A DNA stretch of 13,518 nucleotides, taken from positions 1-13,518 of the forward strand of contig JAUTXA010000210.1 of assembly GCA_030838265.1 (NCBI GenBank), read 5' to 3'. A program made the translations under genes and the position numbers. Of the stretch, positions 1 to 7,044 are shown piece by piece. Under the pieces are notes generated by a model. It saw only the letters and a list, made by a program, of their open reading frames with translations, was not told where the DNA came from and did not search any database. Source of the stretch: Actinomycetota bacterium (GTDB taxonomy: Bacteria; Actinomycetota; Acidimicrobiia; Acidimicrobiales; BP-101). The stretch's first letter is position 1. The number at the start of each line of letters is the position of its first letter.

Positions 1-405
1 GTCGAGAGCCACGGACAGGCTGAACGTGCCCGCAGTGGTCTGGGGACCCACGCATAGAGGACCTAGTAGGCAGAAATCGGGCGGCCCCAAATCCAAGAAG
101 CGAGGGGTGCTGGCGTACCCGTGTAGCTGTTCGGTCGATTGAGAGACTCCGCAGGCCACCTCGCCGCGCCCCGCGTAGTCGTGCCAGCAGTACCACTGGG
201 TGGTCGAAGGCGCGGATCCGTCGGTCGGGATCGTCGCGAGATCGATGTCGTAGGTGCCGTAACCAGCACCCCCGCGCGAGGACTCGTACACCCCGGTGAG
301 GCTCCCCATCTGCAGAGGCTTCGGTGGGGTCGCCATGGCGCCGGTCGACACCAGACCACCCATCAGCACACACAACGCCGCCACGACCCCGATCCGCTTC
401 GACAT
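1..405 (-). CDS. Secreted protein of unknown function, C-terminus cut by window edge
   Basis: The reading frame starts at ATG 403-405 and stays open for 135 codons to the left edge, so only the N-terminal part is visible. A GAGGAG ribosome site lies about 6 bases before the start. Residues 1-26 form a classic signal peptide: MSKR, a hydrophobic stretch, then a likely signal peptidase I cut after ALA-type residues AMA (about 26). The mature part is rich in Gly, Ser, Thr and aromatic residues (YESSRGGAGYGTYDIDL, WYCWHDY) and has Cys at about 73, 85, 112 and 118, which could form disulfides outside the cell. No family is recognised. The gene follows the helicase on the same strand, but a strong hairpin at 499-538 separates them, so it probably has its own promoter. 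Existence of the gene is well supported; its function is not known. Confidence 0.8.
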   Translation of the reverse strand, partial: MSKRIGVVAALCVLMGGLVSTGAMATPPKPLQMGSLTGVYESSRGGAGYGTYDIDLATIPTDGSAPSTTQWYCWHDYAGRGEVACGVSQSTEQLHGYASTPRFLDLGPPDFCLLGPLCVGPQTTAGTFSLSVALD

Positions 406-498
406 GTTCGCTCCTCAGCTCAGTCCTGAGGTTGCTTCGCCGGCTCGCTGCCCGATTCCTCCCAAGTTGCCGGAGTCAGCCGAGCGGTTGGCCGGAAG

Positions 499-538
499 TG
501 GCGCGGGATCCGGGGCCCTGACCCCGGATCCTGCGCCA
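499..538 (-). terminator. Long perfect hairpin, probable terminator of the helicase gene
   Basis: Bases 499-515 (TGGCGCGGGATCCGGGG) pair with 522-538 (CCCCGGATCCTGCGCCA) in a 17-bp stem with one G-T wobble and a 6-base loop (CCCTGA). It starts about 30 bases after the helicase stop and lies before the next minus-strand gene, the usual place for a terminator. No T-tract follows on either strand. GC-rich actinobacteria often use such hairpins without a T-tract, but an RNA-processing or protein-binding role cannot be excluded. Confidence 0.65.
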
Positions 539-568
539 GTTCGGGCGGCGGCGGCGGGGGTGCGTGGG

Positions 569-2626
569 TCAGCCGCCGAGGAGGGCGCTGATGCCGGCGT
601 CGACCTTGGCCGCGGCGGCGGTGACGAGCCCGGGGCGAGGGGCGTTGTCCTCGGTGGCCACCACGCCCACCTGGCGCTGGTCGAAGAGGGCTTGGGTGGC
701 CGGGGGCAGGAAGCGGGTGATGGGGGCGTAACCGTGCAGGTCGTCTCGCCGCTCGCGGTAGTGGTAGTAGCGCATCGGGAAGTAGACGTGCAGGTGGTCG
801 ATGGCCCGCGTGAGGGCGACGTAGAAGAGGCGGCGCTCCTCGTCGACGCCGTCGGCATCGCGGGTGGCCATGTCGGAGGGGAACATGCCGTCAGCGGCCT
901 GGATGACGTGCACGGCCCGCCACTCGCCGCCCTTGGCCGAGTGGACGGTCGAGAGGGTGAGGAAGTCGTCGTCGAGGTGCGGGGGCTGGGCCAGGTCGCC
1001 GGTGTGGGCGGCCGGGTCGAGGACGAGCTCGGTGATGAACCGGCTCCGGGAGGCGAAGCCGGAGGCCGCCGCGGCCAGGGCCTCGAGGTCGCCGAGGCGG
1101 ACGTCGGGGCTGTCGTAGCGGCGGGCCACGATCGGCGTGAGGAACTCGGCCAGCCGCTCGACCTGGGTGGACGGGGGCGGAGCGGGCTCGACGGCACAGT
1201 CGCCCAGTGCCGCGGCCAGCCCGGCCAACTCGTCGTGCAGCAGCGGCGGCGCGTCCTCGGCCGCCTCGGCCAAGCGCAGGATCGGCGAGGGCCCGTCGCC
1301 CTCGGCTCTCGGCCGCACCCCGACGGCGGCCATGACCCGCCGGGCATTGGCCGGCCCCACGCCCTCGAGCATGGTGAGGGTGCGGAACCAGGCCGGCTCG
1401 TCGTAGGGGTTGTCGGCGATGCGCAGCAGGGCCATCAGGTCCTTGACGTGGGCCGCCTCGAGAAACTTGAGGCCGCCGTACTTGACGAACGGGATGTTGC
1501 GCCGGCCCAGCTCGATCTCGAGCAGGTCGCTGTGGTGGCCGGTGCGGAACAGCACGGCCTGCTCGCGGAGCTCGATGCCTTCCTCGCGGTGCGCAAGGAC
1601 GGCGTCGCACACGGCATCGCTCTGGTCCTGCTCGGTCATGCAGGTGACGAGCTCGGGGCGCTGGCCCTCGGTGCGGTCGGTGAAGAGCTCCTTGCTGTAG
1701 CGGCGCCGGGCCTTGGCGATCACGTCGTTCGAGGCGGCCAGGATCGGCGCGGTCGAGCGGTAGTTCTGCTCGAGCACGACGAGGGTCGTCCCCTCGAACT
1801 GGTCGGGGAAGCGCAGGATGTGCTCGGGGTCGGCGGCCCGGAACGAGTAGATGGCCTGGGCGTCGTCGCCCACCACCATGACGTTCGTGTTGGTGGCCCG
1901 CATGGCGCGGACGATCTCGGCCTGGATGGCGTTGGTGTCCTGGTACTCGTCGACGAGGACGTGCTCGAAGCGCTCGGCGATGATGGGTCCCAGGTCGGGC
2001 TCGGTGGCGGCCGCGTGCCAGAAGAGAAGGAGGTCGTCGAAGTCGAGCAGGTGCTGGGCCCGCTTGCGCTCGATGTAGCCGCCGAACACCTCGGCGATGG
2101 CATCGGCTTCGGCTGCGCACCACGGGAAGTCGCGCTTGAGGACCTGGCGCAGCGGCTCCTGGGCGTTGACCATGCGGGAGTAGATCGAGGCCAGGGTGTC
2201 CTTGCGGGGGAAGCGGCGGCCCCGCTCACCCAGCCCGGCCTCGGATCGGACCAGGTTGAACAGGTCGACCGAGTCGTCCTGGTCGACGACCGTGAACGAG
2301 GGCGGCAGCCCGAGAGCCTCGCCGTAGGTGCGCAGGAGGCGGTTGGCGACGGAGTGGAAGGTGCCGCCCCAGACCTTGCCCCCGATGTCAGCGCCGATGA
2401 GGCGCGAGGCGCGGGTGAGCATCTCGTGGGTGGCCCGGCGGGTGAAGGTGAGCAGGAGGATGCGCTCGGGCGGCACGCCCCGCTCGACCAGGCGGGCCAC
2501 CCGGCTGGCCAGGGTCTTGGTCTTGCCGGTGCCGGCGCCGGCGATCACGGCGAGGGGCCCGTCGCCGTGGTCGACGGCCTGGCGCTGGGCGGGATTCAGG
2601 GACTCGAGCCACGTGGTGGTCGCCAT
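569..2626 (-). CDS. UvrD/PcrA/Rep-type superfamily 1A ATP-dependent DNA helicase
   Basis: This 685-residue protein is predicted to unwind DNA 3'-5' with ATP during repair or replication restart. All SF1A motifs are visible in order: Q motif LNPAQRQAV (10-18), Walker A AGAGTGKT (29-36), Ia LTFTRRA (59-65), Ib GTFHS (88-92), Walker B VDEYQDTN (225-232), III GDDAQAIYSFRAA (253-265), IV NYRS (288-291), V STVHSAKGGEW (559-569) and VI VALTRA (603-608). The length is normal for the family, and no C-terminal HRDC or nuclease domain is evident. The ATG at 2624-2626 is chosen because the protein then begins MATTTWLESLNPAQ, as in homologues. A TTG 18 codons upstream (2680) would put the LexA-like palindrome at 2648-2663 inside the coding region. 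The protein could be UvrD, PcrA or one of the extra actinobacterial UvrD-like paralogues. The family call is firm, the exact orthologue is not. Confidence 0.95.
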   Translation of the reverse strand: MATTTWLESLNPAQRQAVDHGDGPLAVIAGAGTGKTKTLASRVARLVERGVPPERILLLTFTRRATHEMLTRASRLIGADIGGKVWGGTFHSVANRLLRTYGEALGLPPSFTVVDQDDSVDLFNLVRSEAGLGERGRRFPRKDTLASIYSRMVNAQEPLRQVLKRDFPWCAAEADAIAEVFGGYIERKRAQHLLDFDDLLLFWHAAATEPDLGPIIAERFEHVLVDEYQDTNAIQAEIVRAMRATNTNVMVVGDDAQAIYSFRAADPEHILRFPDQFEGTTLVVLEQNYRSTAPILAASNDVIAKARRRYSKELFTDRTEGQRPELVTCMTEQDQSDAVCDAVLAHREEGIELREQAVLFRTGHHSDLLEIELGRRNIPFVKYGGLKFLEAAHVKDLMALLRIADNPYDEPAWFRTLTMLEGVGPANARRVMAAVGVRPRAEGDGPSPILRLAEAAEDAPPLLHDELAGLAAALGDCAVEPAPPPSTQVERLAEFLTPIVARRYDSPDVRLGDLEALAAAASGFASRSRFITELVLDPAAHTGDLAQPPHLDDDFLTLSTVHSAKGGEWRAVHVIQAADGMFPSDMATRDADGVDEERRLFYVALTRAIDHLHVYFPMRYYHYRERRDDLHGYAPITRFLPPATQALFDQRQVGVVATEDNAPRPGLVTAAAAKVDAGISALLGG

Positions 2627-2647
2627 CGGCCCAGGGTACCTTGCGGG

Positions 2648-2663
2648 TGGAACACCTGTTCGT
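2648..2663 (-). promoter_or_regulatory. Candidate LexA (SOS) box upstream of the helicase
   Basis: The sequence TGGAACACCTGTTCGT contains the perfect inverted repeat GAACA-CC-TGTTC. It matches the actinobacterial/Gram-positive LexA consensus TCGAAC-N4-GTTCGA at 10 of 12 fixed positions, with both half-site cores GAAC and GTTC intact. It sits about 22-37 bases before the helicase ATG, where a repressor would block transcription, and a UvrD-type helicase is a classical SOS target. It is also about 135 bases upstream of the divergent receiver-like gene, too far to imply control of that gene. LexA itself is not in the window, so the assignment is inference. Confidence 0.5.
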
Positions 2664-2795
2664 GATCGGGCCTGGCCCAACTCTTCGACAAAAACGACTC
2701 AAGGGGGCGAGGCGACGGTCCGAGGCAGTAGTTGACGTGGATCTCTCACCCGGAGAGCTCGGCAAGAAGCGCAGAACCCCTGGGGAGGATTACGA

Positions 2796-3407
2796 ATGAC
2801 AGATGCAGCCCGCCCCGCCCCCCGACGGCTGGTGCTGATCGATGACGAGGACGGTCGACGCCGGCTCTCGTCCCTGCTCGACGGCGACCCCACGCTCGAC
2901 GTGGTGGGCCAGTGCCCGCCCGCCGACGCCGTCGCCGTGGTGCACCAGGAGCAACCCGACGCCGCCCTGATCGGGCTCGATCGCGAGCTCCACGCCCTCG
3001 AGGTGCTCTCGCCCATCCGCTCCCACACGCCGGCTTGCCGGTTGGTGGTGCTCACCGACCTGGTCGACCCATGGACGCTGACCGAGGTCCTCGAGCGCGG
3101 CGCGCACCTGCTCATCGACGAGGACGCCGACGTCGTCCACCTCAGCCGCATCCTCGACCAGGTCGACGACGAGCTGCCGGGCGCCGAAGCCGAGGCTGCG
3201 GTCGAGGCCGCCGTCGACGCGGCGTGGACGGACGAGCTCGAGAAGCGACGGGTGGCGCGCCACCGCCATCCCCGGGTACGCAGCTGGTTCCACGCGTCGA
3301 TCGCGGCGGCGGCCCTGGTGGCCGCGGCCATGGGTGTCGCCCGCGTCGGAGGCATCGCGTCGGTCCCGGCCGAAGCCGCCTACCAGCGCGTCCTCATCGG
3401 CACCTGA
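2796..3407 (+). CDS. Degenerate response-regulator receiver with C-terminal membrane segment
   Basis: This 203-residue protein has an N-terminal CheY-like fold: RLVLIDDEDGRRRLSSLL (11-28) with the acidic pocket, PDAALIGLD (54-62) at strand beta-3, RLVVLTD (82-88) at beta-4 and HLLIDED (104-110) at beta-5. Aligned with NarL-type receivers, the phospho-acceptor Asp of the PD-x4-D pattern is Gly60, and the conserved Lys of beta-5 is absent, so phosphorylation is unlikely. Residues 130-145 are Ala/Glu-rich. A basic stretch RRVARHRHPRVR (151-162) precedes a hydrophobic helix at about 164-185, likely a membrane anchor or membrane-contacting segment. No DNA-binding output domain is present. The start has a strong GGGGAGG site 7 bases upstream. 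No kinase gene is adjacent, and the gene is divergent from the helicase. The role may be a membrane-tethered pseudo-receiver adaptor; this is inference. Confidence 0.75.
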   Translation: MTDAARPAPRRLVLIDDEDGRRRLSSLLDGDPTLDVVGQCPPADAVAVVHQEQPDAALIGLDRELHALEVLSPIRSHTPACRLVVLTDLVDPWTLTEVLERGAHLLIDEDADVVHLSRILDQVDDELPGAEAEAAVEAAVDAAWTDELEKRRVARHRHPRVRSWFHASIAAAALVAAAMGVARVGGIASVPAEAAYQRVLIGT

Positions 3408-3420
3408 CGGCGGGACGGGC

Positions 3421-5037
3421 TTAGGGCTCGAGGGCGGCGGCCTTGGCCGCGTTGAGGGCGGCCTCGCCCTCGGCGCCATCGCCCACGGCGGCCGGCGCGG
3501 CGGGAGTGGCGGGCGCGGCGCCCGGGCGCTCGAAGGACTGCTCGGCCGGCAAGAAGCGGAACACGAAGCCGGCCGCCACCAACGCCACCGACGCGCCCAC
3601 CATCAGGGCGGTGGTCATGCCCTGGGCGAAGGCGGTGCGGGCCCCGAGGGAGAGGTCCACGCCGGCCTGGCCCGGCAAGGTGTGGCTGATGGCGATGGCC
3701 TGGCCCAGCGACTCGGTGGCGGCGTGGCGGAGGTTGGCCGGAAGGGCTCGCACCACCGGCGCCACGTGGCTGTTGTAGCGAGAGGCGAGGAGGCTGCCGA
3801 GGACGGCGACGCCGAGCGCCCCGCCGAGCTCGCGCGTGGTGTCGTTCATGGCCGACCCGACGCCCGCCTTCGACATGGGGATGGACGACATGATCGACCC
3901 CGTCGACGGGGCCATGGTGAGGCCCATGCCGCTGGCCAGCACCACCAGCACGAAGGCCAGGTAGGGGTAGCCGGTGCCGACATTGGCTCGGGACATCAGG
4001 AGGAGGCCCACGGCCACGGTCGAGAGGCCGATGGTGACGATGGTGCGCGGGCTCGTCCGCTCGACGAGCCGGGCGCTGCTGGGGGCCACGATCATCATGG
4101 TGAAGGCCATCGGCAGGGTGCGGACGCCGGCCCCGAGAGGCGAGTAGCCCTTCACCAGCTGGAGGTACTGGGTGAAGAGGAAGAAGAGGCCGAACATGGC
4201 GAAGAACACGAAGGTGATGGCGCCGCAGGCCGCGCTGAACCGCGGGTTCTTGAAGAAGGCCAGGTCGAGCATGGGGTGCGGGTTGCGCAGCTCCCACCAG
4301 CCGAAGACCCCGAGGATGACGGCGGCGATGGCGAAGGCGCCGAGCGTCTGGGATGAGGCCCATCCCTTGTTGGGTGCCTCGATGAGCCCGTAGAGCAGGA
4401 CCCCGAGGCCGACGATCGAGAGGAGGGCGCCGACCGGGTCGAGGCGTTCGTGATTCTCGTCGCGCGAGGTCGGCACCAGGAAGTGGCCGGCCACGACGGC
4501 CACCACGACGATGGGGATGTTGATGAGGAAGACCGAGCCCCACCAGAAGTGGCCCAGTAACCAGCCCGACGTGATGGGGCCGATGGCGGCGCCCGCTCCG
4601 GCCAGGCCGGCCCAGATGCCGATGGCCCGACCGCGCTCGTGGGGCGGGAAGGTGTTGGTGAGGATCGACAGGGTCGAGGGCATCACGAGGGCGGCGCCCA
4701 CGCCCATGACGGCTCGGGACATGGTGACGCCCAAGGCCGAGTGCGACAGGGCGGCAAGGGAGGCGCCCGTCCCGAAGATGACGAGGCCGATCGTGAGGGC
4801 GCCCTTGCGGCCGTAGCGGTCGCCCAGGGCGCCGGCGGTGAGCAGCAGCCCGGCGAAGACGAGCCCGTAGGCGTCGACGATCCACTCGAGCTGGGACTGC
4901 GAGGCGCCGAGGGTCTTGGTCATCGTGGGGATGGCCACGTTCAGCACGGTGTTGCCCACGACGACCAGCAACAGGCTGAGGCAGAGAACCCCGAGGGTCC
5001 ACCACCGTCGCTGGTACACGAGATCGCTATCCATCAT
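3421..5037 (-). CDS. DHA2-family (EmrB/QacA-type) 14-TM major facilitator drug exporter
   Basis: This 538-residue inner-membrane protein probably exports drugs or other small amphipathic compounds by proton antiport. It shows a TM1 motif-D1-like VLNVAIPTM (31-39), W52 in EWIVDAYGL, motif A GDRYGRKG (72-79), the R of SRAVMG (108-112) in TM4, and a motif C-like AGAGAAIGPITSG (146-158). Hydrophobicity fits 14 helices, and a polar linker (189-200) is followed by LDPVGALLSIVGLG, as in DHA2 proteins. The Asp usual just before the TM1 motif (LDxTVVNVALP) is Gly here. The C-terminal 40 residues are Ala/Pro-rich. Two adjacent ATGs (5037 and 5034) are possible starts; no good ribosome site is seen. The stop is only 13 bases from the convergent receiver-like gene. 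It lies downstream of the phasin-like gene but after a hairpin, so joint transcription is doubtful. The substrate is not predictable. Confidence 0.92.
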   Translation of the reverse strand: MMDSDLVYQRRWWTLGVLCLSLLLVVVGNTVLNVAIPTMTKTLGASQSQLEWIVDAYGLVFAGLLLTAGALGDRYGRKGALTIGLVIFGTGASLAALSHSALGVTMSRAVMGVGAALVMPSTLSILTNTFPPHERGRAIGIWAGLAGAGAAIGPITSGWLLGHFWWGSVFLINIPIVVVAVVAGHFLVPTSRDENHERLDPVGALLSIVGLGVLLYGLIEAPNKGWASSQTLGAFAIAAVILGVFGWWELRNPHPMLDLAFFKNPRFSAACGAITFVFFAMFGLFFLFTQYLQLVKGYSPLGAGVRTLPMAFTMMIVAPSSARLVERTSPRTIVTIGLSTVAVGLLLMSRANVGTGYPYLAFVLVVLASGMGLTMAPSTGSIMSSIPMSKAGVGSAMNDTTRELGGALGVAVLGSLLASRYNSHVAPVVRALPANLRHAATESLGQAIAISHTLPGQAGVDLSLGARTAFAQGMTTALMVGASVALVAAGFVFRFLPAEQSFERPGAAPATPAAPAAVGDGAEGEAALNAAKAAALEP

Positions 5038-5092
5038 TGACTAACCAACCACAGCGGGGCGGCCGTTCATTCCAGACGTGAGGCAACGACCA

Positions 5093-5132
5093 GCCGGCGG
5101 GGTGCGCCTGGGGGGAATGCGCCCCCGCCGGC
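5093..5132 (-). terminator. Hairpin after the phasin-like gene, probable terminator
   Basis: GCCGGCGGGG (5093-5102) pairs with CCCCGCCGGC (5123-5132). The stem continues past a single bulged T with GCGC/GCGC (5104-5107 with 5119-5122), leaving an 11-base loop. It lies 21 bases after the stop of the minus-strand phasin-like gene and about 55 bases before the start of the exporter gene. It has no T-tract. It most likely ends the phasin-like transcript, although read-through into the exporter is possible. Confidence 0.6.
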
Positions 5133-5152
5133 CGGTCGGATGGTGCGCAGGC

Positions 5153-5485
5153 TCAGGCGGCCTGGGCGGTCTTGGGCTTGGCCGGGCTCTTGGCCTTCGA
5201 GGTCGACGTGACCTTGGTGTCGGCGAAGAGGGGCGCAGCGGCGTCGAGCAGGCGCTCGGCGAAGTCCTTCTGCTCCGAGATCAGCTTCTCGGCGAAAGCG
5301 AAGGCCCGCTCGGCCAGCTCGGTGGCCGTGGGCACACGCTCGGCCCACGGGGCCTCGGGCAGGCGGGCGGCGTAGGGGGCGAGGCGGTCGGCGAGGGCCT
5401 GCACGCCGTCGACGATGGCGTCCTGGCCGCGGCGGACGGTGGTGAAGACCTGGTCCTCGACGTTGGTGAGGGTAAGGGTAGGCAC
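5153..5485 (-). CDS. Phasin/HBHA-like small helical protein
   Basis: This 110-residue protein is predicted to be mostly amphipathic helix (about 8-85: VEDQVFTTVRRGQDAIVDGVQALADRL and following heptad-like segments). It ends in a low-complexity Lys/Ala/Pro/Thr tail (TSKAKSPAKPKTAQAA). This layout is known from mycobacterial heparin-binding haemagglutinin-like proteins and from actinobacterial phasins, which coat polyester or lipid granules; the basic tail can bind polyanions. The GTG at 5483-5485 is preferred because AAGGAG (5495-5500) lies 9 bases upstream. An ATG at 5518 would add 11 Pro-rich residues and swallow that site. It has its own strong promoter and a palindromic operator (see 5534-5570) and is followed by a hairpin, so it is probably monocistronic. 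No PHA synthase is nearby. The fold is fairly sure, the granule or surface role is inference. Confidence 0.75.
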   Translation of the reverse strand: MPTLTLTNVEDQVFTTVRRGQDAIVDGVQALADRLAPYAARLPEAPWAERVPTATELAERAFAFAEKLISEQKDFAERLLDAAAPLFADTKVTSTSKAKSPAKPKTAQAA

Positions 5486-5536
5486 CGGGGGGAGCTCCTT
5501 GGCTGGGGGACGGATCACCCTGTGCGATCCGGCTTT

Positions 5537-5552
5537 GCTAACTGTAGTTAGC
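5537..5552. promoter_or_regulatory. Palindromic operator over the phasin-like gene's -10 box
   Basis: GCTAACT-GT-AGTTAGC is a perfect 7-bp inverted repeat with a 2-base centre. It covers the predicted minus-strand -10 box (TACAGT, 5541-5546), a position where a bound TetR-type or similar dimer would shut off transcription. Its half-sites differ from the TATTATC/GATAATA operator in the right part of the window, so a different regulator encoded elsewhere is implied. Confidence 0.6.
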
Positions 5553-5570
5553 GTTTGCTTGCTATGTCAA
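5541..5570 (-). promoter_or_regulatory. Sigma-70-type promoter of the phasin-like gene
   Basis: On the minus strand a consensus -35 box TTGACA (5565-5570) is followed by an 18-bp spacer and a -10 box TACAGT (5541-5546), giving a start near 5534 and a leader of about 50 bases. This is the only full consensus TTGACA noted in an intergenic region of this window, suggesting strong expression when the overlapping operator is free. Confidence 0.65.
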
Positions 5571-5585
5571 GCCCCAAGGAGGGCG

Positions 5586-5612
5586 TGCCTGGCCCAGGCG
5601 TGGAGAACGCCT
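5586..5612 (-). terminator. Weak hairpin region at the end of the hydrolase gene
   Basis: AGGCGT (5596-5601) pairs with ACGCCT (5607-5612) around a 5-base loop, overlapping the hydrolase stop codon. A competing fold GCCTG-GCC-CAGGC lies just beyond it. Either could help end the minus-strand transcript before the phasin promoter. Stems are short and no T-tract is present. Confidence 0.3.
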
Positions 5613-6585
5613 AGAAGACGTCGGCGAGGAAGGTCAGCAGGGCCCGGTTGACCTCATCGGGGCGCTCCTGCTGGACCCAGTGCCCGGCCCCGTCGACGAT
5701 GACGGTCTGGCGCAGGCCAGGCACGAGGGGCGTCATGCGGTCGGGCGGGGACATCAGCAGGACGGGGTCCTTCTCGCCGGCGATGAAGAGGGTCGGCGCC
5801 TCGATGAGGGTGCCGTCCCACGCCGCGCTGGCCTCCCAGTTGCGGTCGAAGTTCCGGTAGAAGTTCAGCCCGCCGCGGTAGCCCGTCTTGGTGAAGGTCT
5901 GGGCGTAGGTCGAGAGGTCGTCCTCGGTGAGCCACGCCGGCAGCTCGTCGGGAAACGTGAGGCAGTCGAGCAGTCCCGTGCCGGCCGCGGGCATCACCTT
6001 GAACGACCCCGGCGGAGCGTCGCCCGAGATCGAATAGAGGAAGCCACGGTGGAAGCGCTCGGCTTGCGGGTCGAGCTCGCCCTCGGCCACCCCCGGCTCC
6101 TGGAAGTAGAGGATGTAGAAGAAGGTGTCGCCGAAGATGGCTTTGAAGATGGCGATGGGCGGGCCCGACGACCGGGGTGAAAGGGGGACGCTCATCGCCA
6201 CCACCGCCTTCACCCGCTCGGGTGCGCGCTGGGCCGTGGCCCACACCGGTGGAGTGCCCCAGTCGTGGCCGACGAAGACCCCTTGGTCGTCGCCGACCAC
6301 GTCGAGGATGCCGAGCAGGTCGTCGCTGAGATGGACGATGTCGTAGTCGGCGATGGCCTCGGGCTTGCCGCTGTCGCCGTAGCCCCGCTGGTCGAAGGCG
6401 ATGGCGTGGTAGCCGGCCGCGGCCAACGCCGGGAGCTGATGGCGCCACGAGTACCAGAGCTCGGGGAAGCCGTGACCGAGGATGACGGCCGGTCCCTCGC
6501 CCGCCTCAACCAGGTGGAGCTCGTTGCCGTTGACCTCGACCTGGCGGTGACGAATCTCCACGTCCGGGGCTGGGCTGGCTGTCAT
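5611..6585 (-). CDS. Alpha/beta-hydrolase, epoxide hydrolase type
   Basis: This 324-residue enzyme is predicted to open epoxides to vicinal diols through an ester intermediate on an Asp nucleophile. Family marks are the oxyanion-hole motif HGFP (38-41), the nucleophile elbow GHDWG (106-110; D108), lid Tyr candidates in LYFQEPG (Y160) and NFYRN (Y243), the acid D273 in GEKDPV and the base H302 in GAGHWVQQE. Having Asp at the elbow plus both lid Tyr residues favours epoxide hydrolase over haloalkane dehalogenase or esterase. Length is normal, and no signal peptide is present, so it is cytosolic. It starts 21 bases after the cupredoxin stop and may be transcribed from the copper operon, yet no copper link is known for such enzymes. 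No good ribosome site precedes the ATG. The substrate is unknown. Confidence 0.9.
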   Translation of the reverse strand: MTASPAPDVEIRHRQVEVNGNELHLVEAGEGPAVILGHGFPELWYSWRHQLPALAAAGYHAIAFDQRGYGDSGKPEAIADYDIVHLSDDLLGILDVVGDDQGVFVGHDWGTPPVWATAQRAPERVKAVVAMSVPLSPRSSGPPIAIFKAIFGDTFFYILYFQEPGVAEGELDPQAERFHRGFLYSISGDAPPGSFKVMPAAGTGLLDCLTFPDELPAWLTEDDLSTYAQTFTKTGYRGGLNFYRNFDRNWEASAAWDGTLIEAPTLFIAGEKDPVLLMSPPDRMTPLVPGLRQTVIVDGAGHWVQQERPDEVNRALLTFLADVF

Positions 6586-6606
6586 CGGCCGCAGCCTATG
6601 GCTCGG

Positions 6607-7044
6607 TCAGGTCACGGTGACGAGGATTCGCATGCCCGCCGTGTAGTGCCCCACCTCGTGGCAGCCGATGTAGAAGGTGCCGGCCTTGTCGAAGAGGTGC
6701 GACAGCTGCCCCGTCTTGCCCGCCGCCAGGGTGAGCTGGTCGGCGGTGTCGCCCATGGTCATGTGGTCGTGGCCGCTCGTCATGGCCTTCTCGTGATCGG
6801 TCTGGGCCTTGGCGTCGCCGATGAAGGCCTCGTGGACGAGGTTGCCGCGGTTGGTGAACTGGAAGCGCACCACGTCGCCCTTGCTCACCTGGATCGAGGC
6901 GGGGTCGAAGTCGATGTCGAGCATCGTGACCGCCACCGTGCGGCCCGGCCGCAGCGACGGCGAGACCGACGTGTGGCTGGTGGCCTTGCAGCCCGCGCCG
7001 GCGAGGGCAACGAGAACGGCCAGGGCAGGGAGCAGACGTCTCAT
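6607..7044 (-). CDS. Cupredoxin-domain protein, probable lipoprotein
   Basis: This 145-residue exported copper protein starts with MRRLLPALAVLVALAGAGC, a signal sequence ending in a lipobox-like Cys19; the -3 residue is Gly, so the lipid anchor is likely but not canonical. The mature domain is a cupredoxin beta-barrel, with type-1 copper ligands probably H71 (NLVHEAF), C128, H133 and M138 in YIGCHEVGHYTAGM. Between them lies a His/Met-rich loop, SGHDHMTMGD (90-99), that could form a second soft-metal site. The ATG at 7042-7044 overlaps the permease stop (ATGA), with TGGAGG about 10 bases upstream. The reading frame stays open much further upstream, but that part lies inside the permease gene and is non-coding. 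As last of the three coupled genes under the CsoR box, it may bind copper outside the membrane, either receiving it from the permease or buffering it. Confidence 0.9.
   Translation of the reverse strand: MRRLLPALAVLVALAGAGCKATSHTSVSPSLRPGRTVAVTMLDIDFDPASIQVSKGDVVRFQFTNRGNLVHEAFIGDAKAQTDHEKAMTSGHDHMTMGDTADQLTLAAGKTGQLSHLFDKAGTFYIGCHEVGHYTAGMRILVTVT

Noticed and set aside
296..2665. 789-codon open frame on the plus strand opposite the helicase
   Set aside because: It is antisense to a helicase with all motifs intact; its Gly/Val/Asp/Glu-rich, low-complexity translation is typical of GC-rich shadow frames.
2732..2737. TTGACG as -35 box for the receiver-like gene
   Set aside because: No acceptable -10 box is found 16-19 bases downstream.
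3408..3420. Terminator between the convergent receiver-like and exporter genes
   Set aside because: The gap is 13 bases and no stem-loop could be drawn.
5040..5050. GGTTAGTC (minus strand) before the exporter as a second copy of the phasin operator
   Set aside because: Only about five bases match one half-site and no second half is present.
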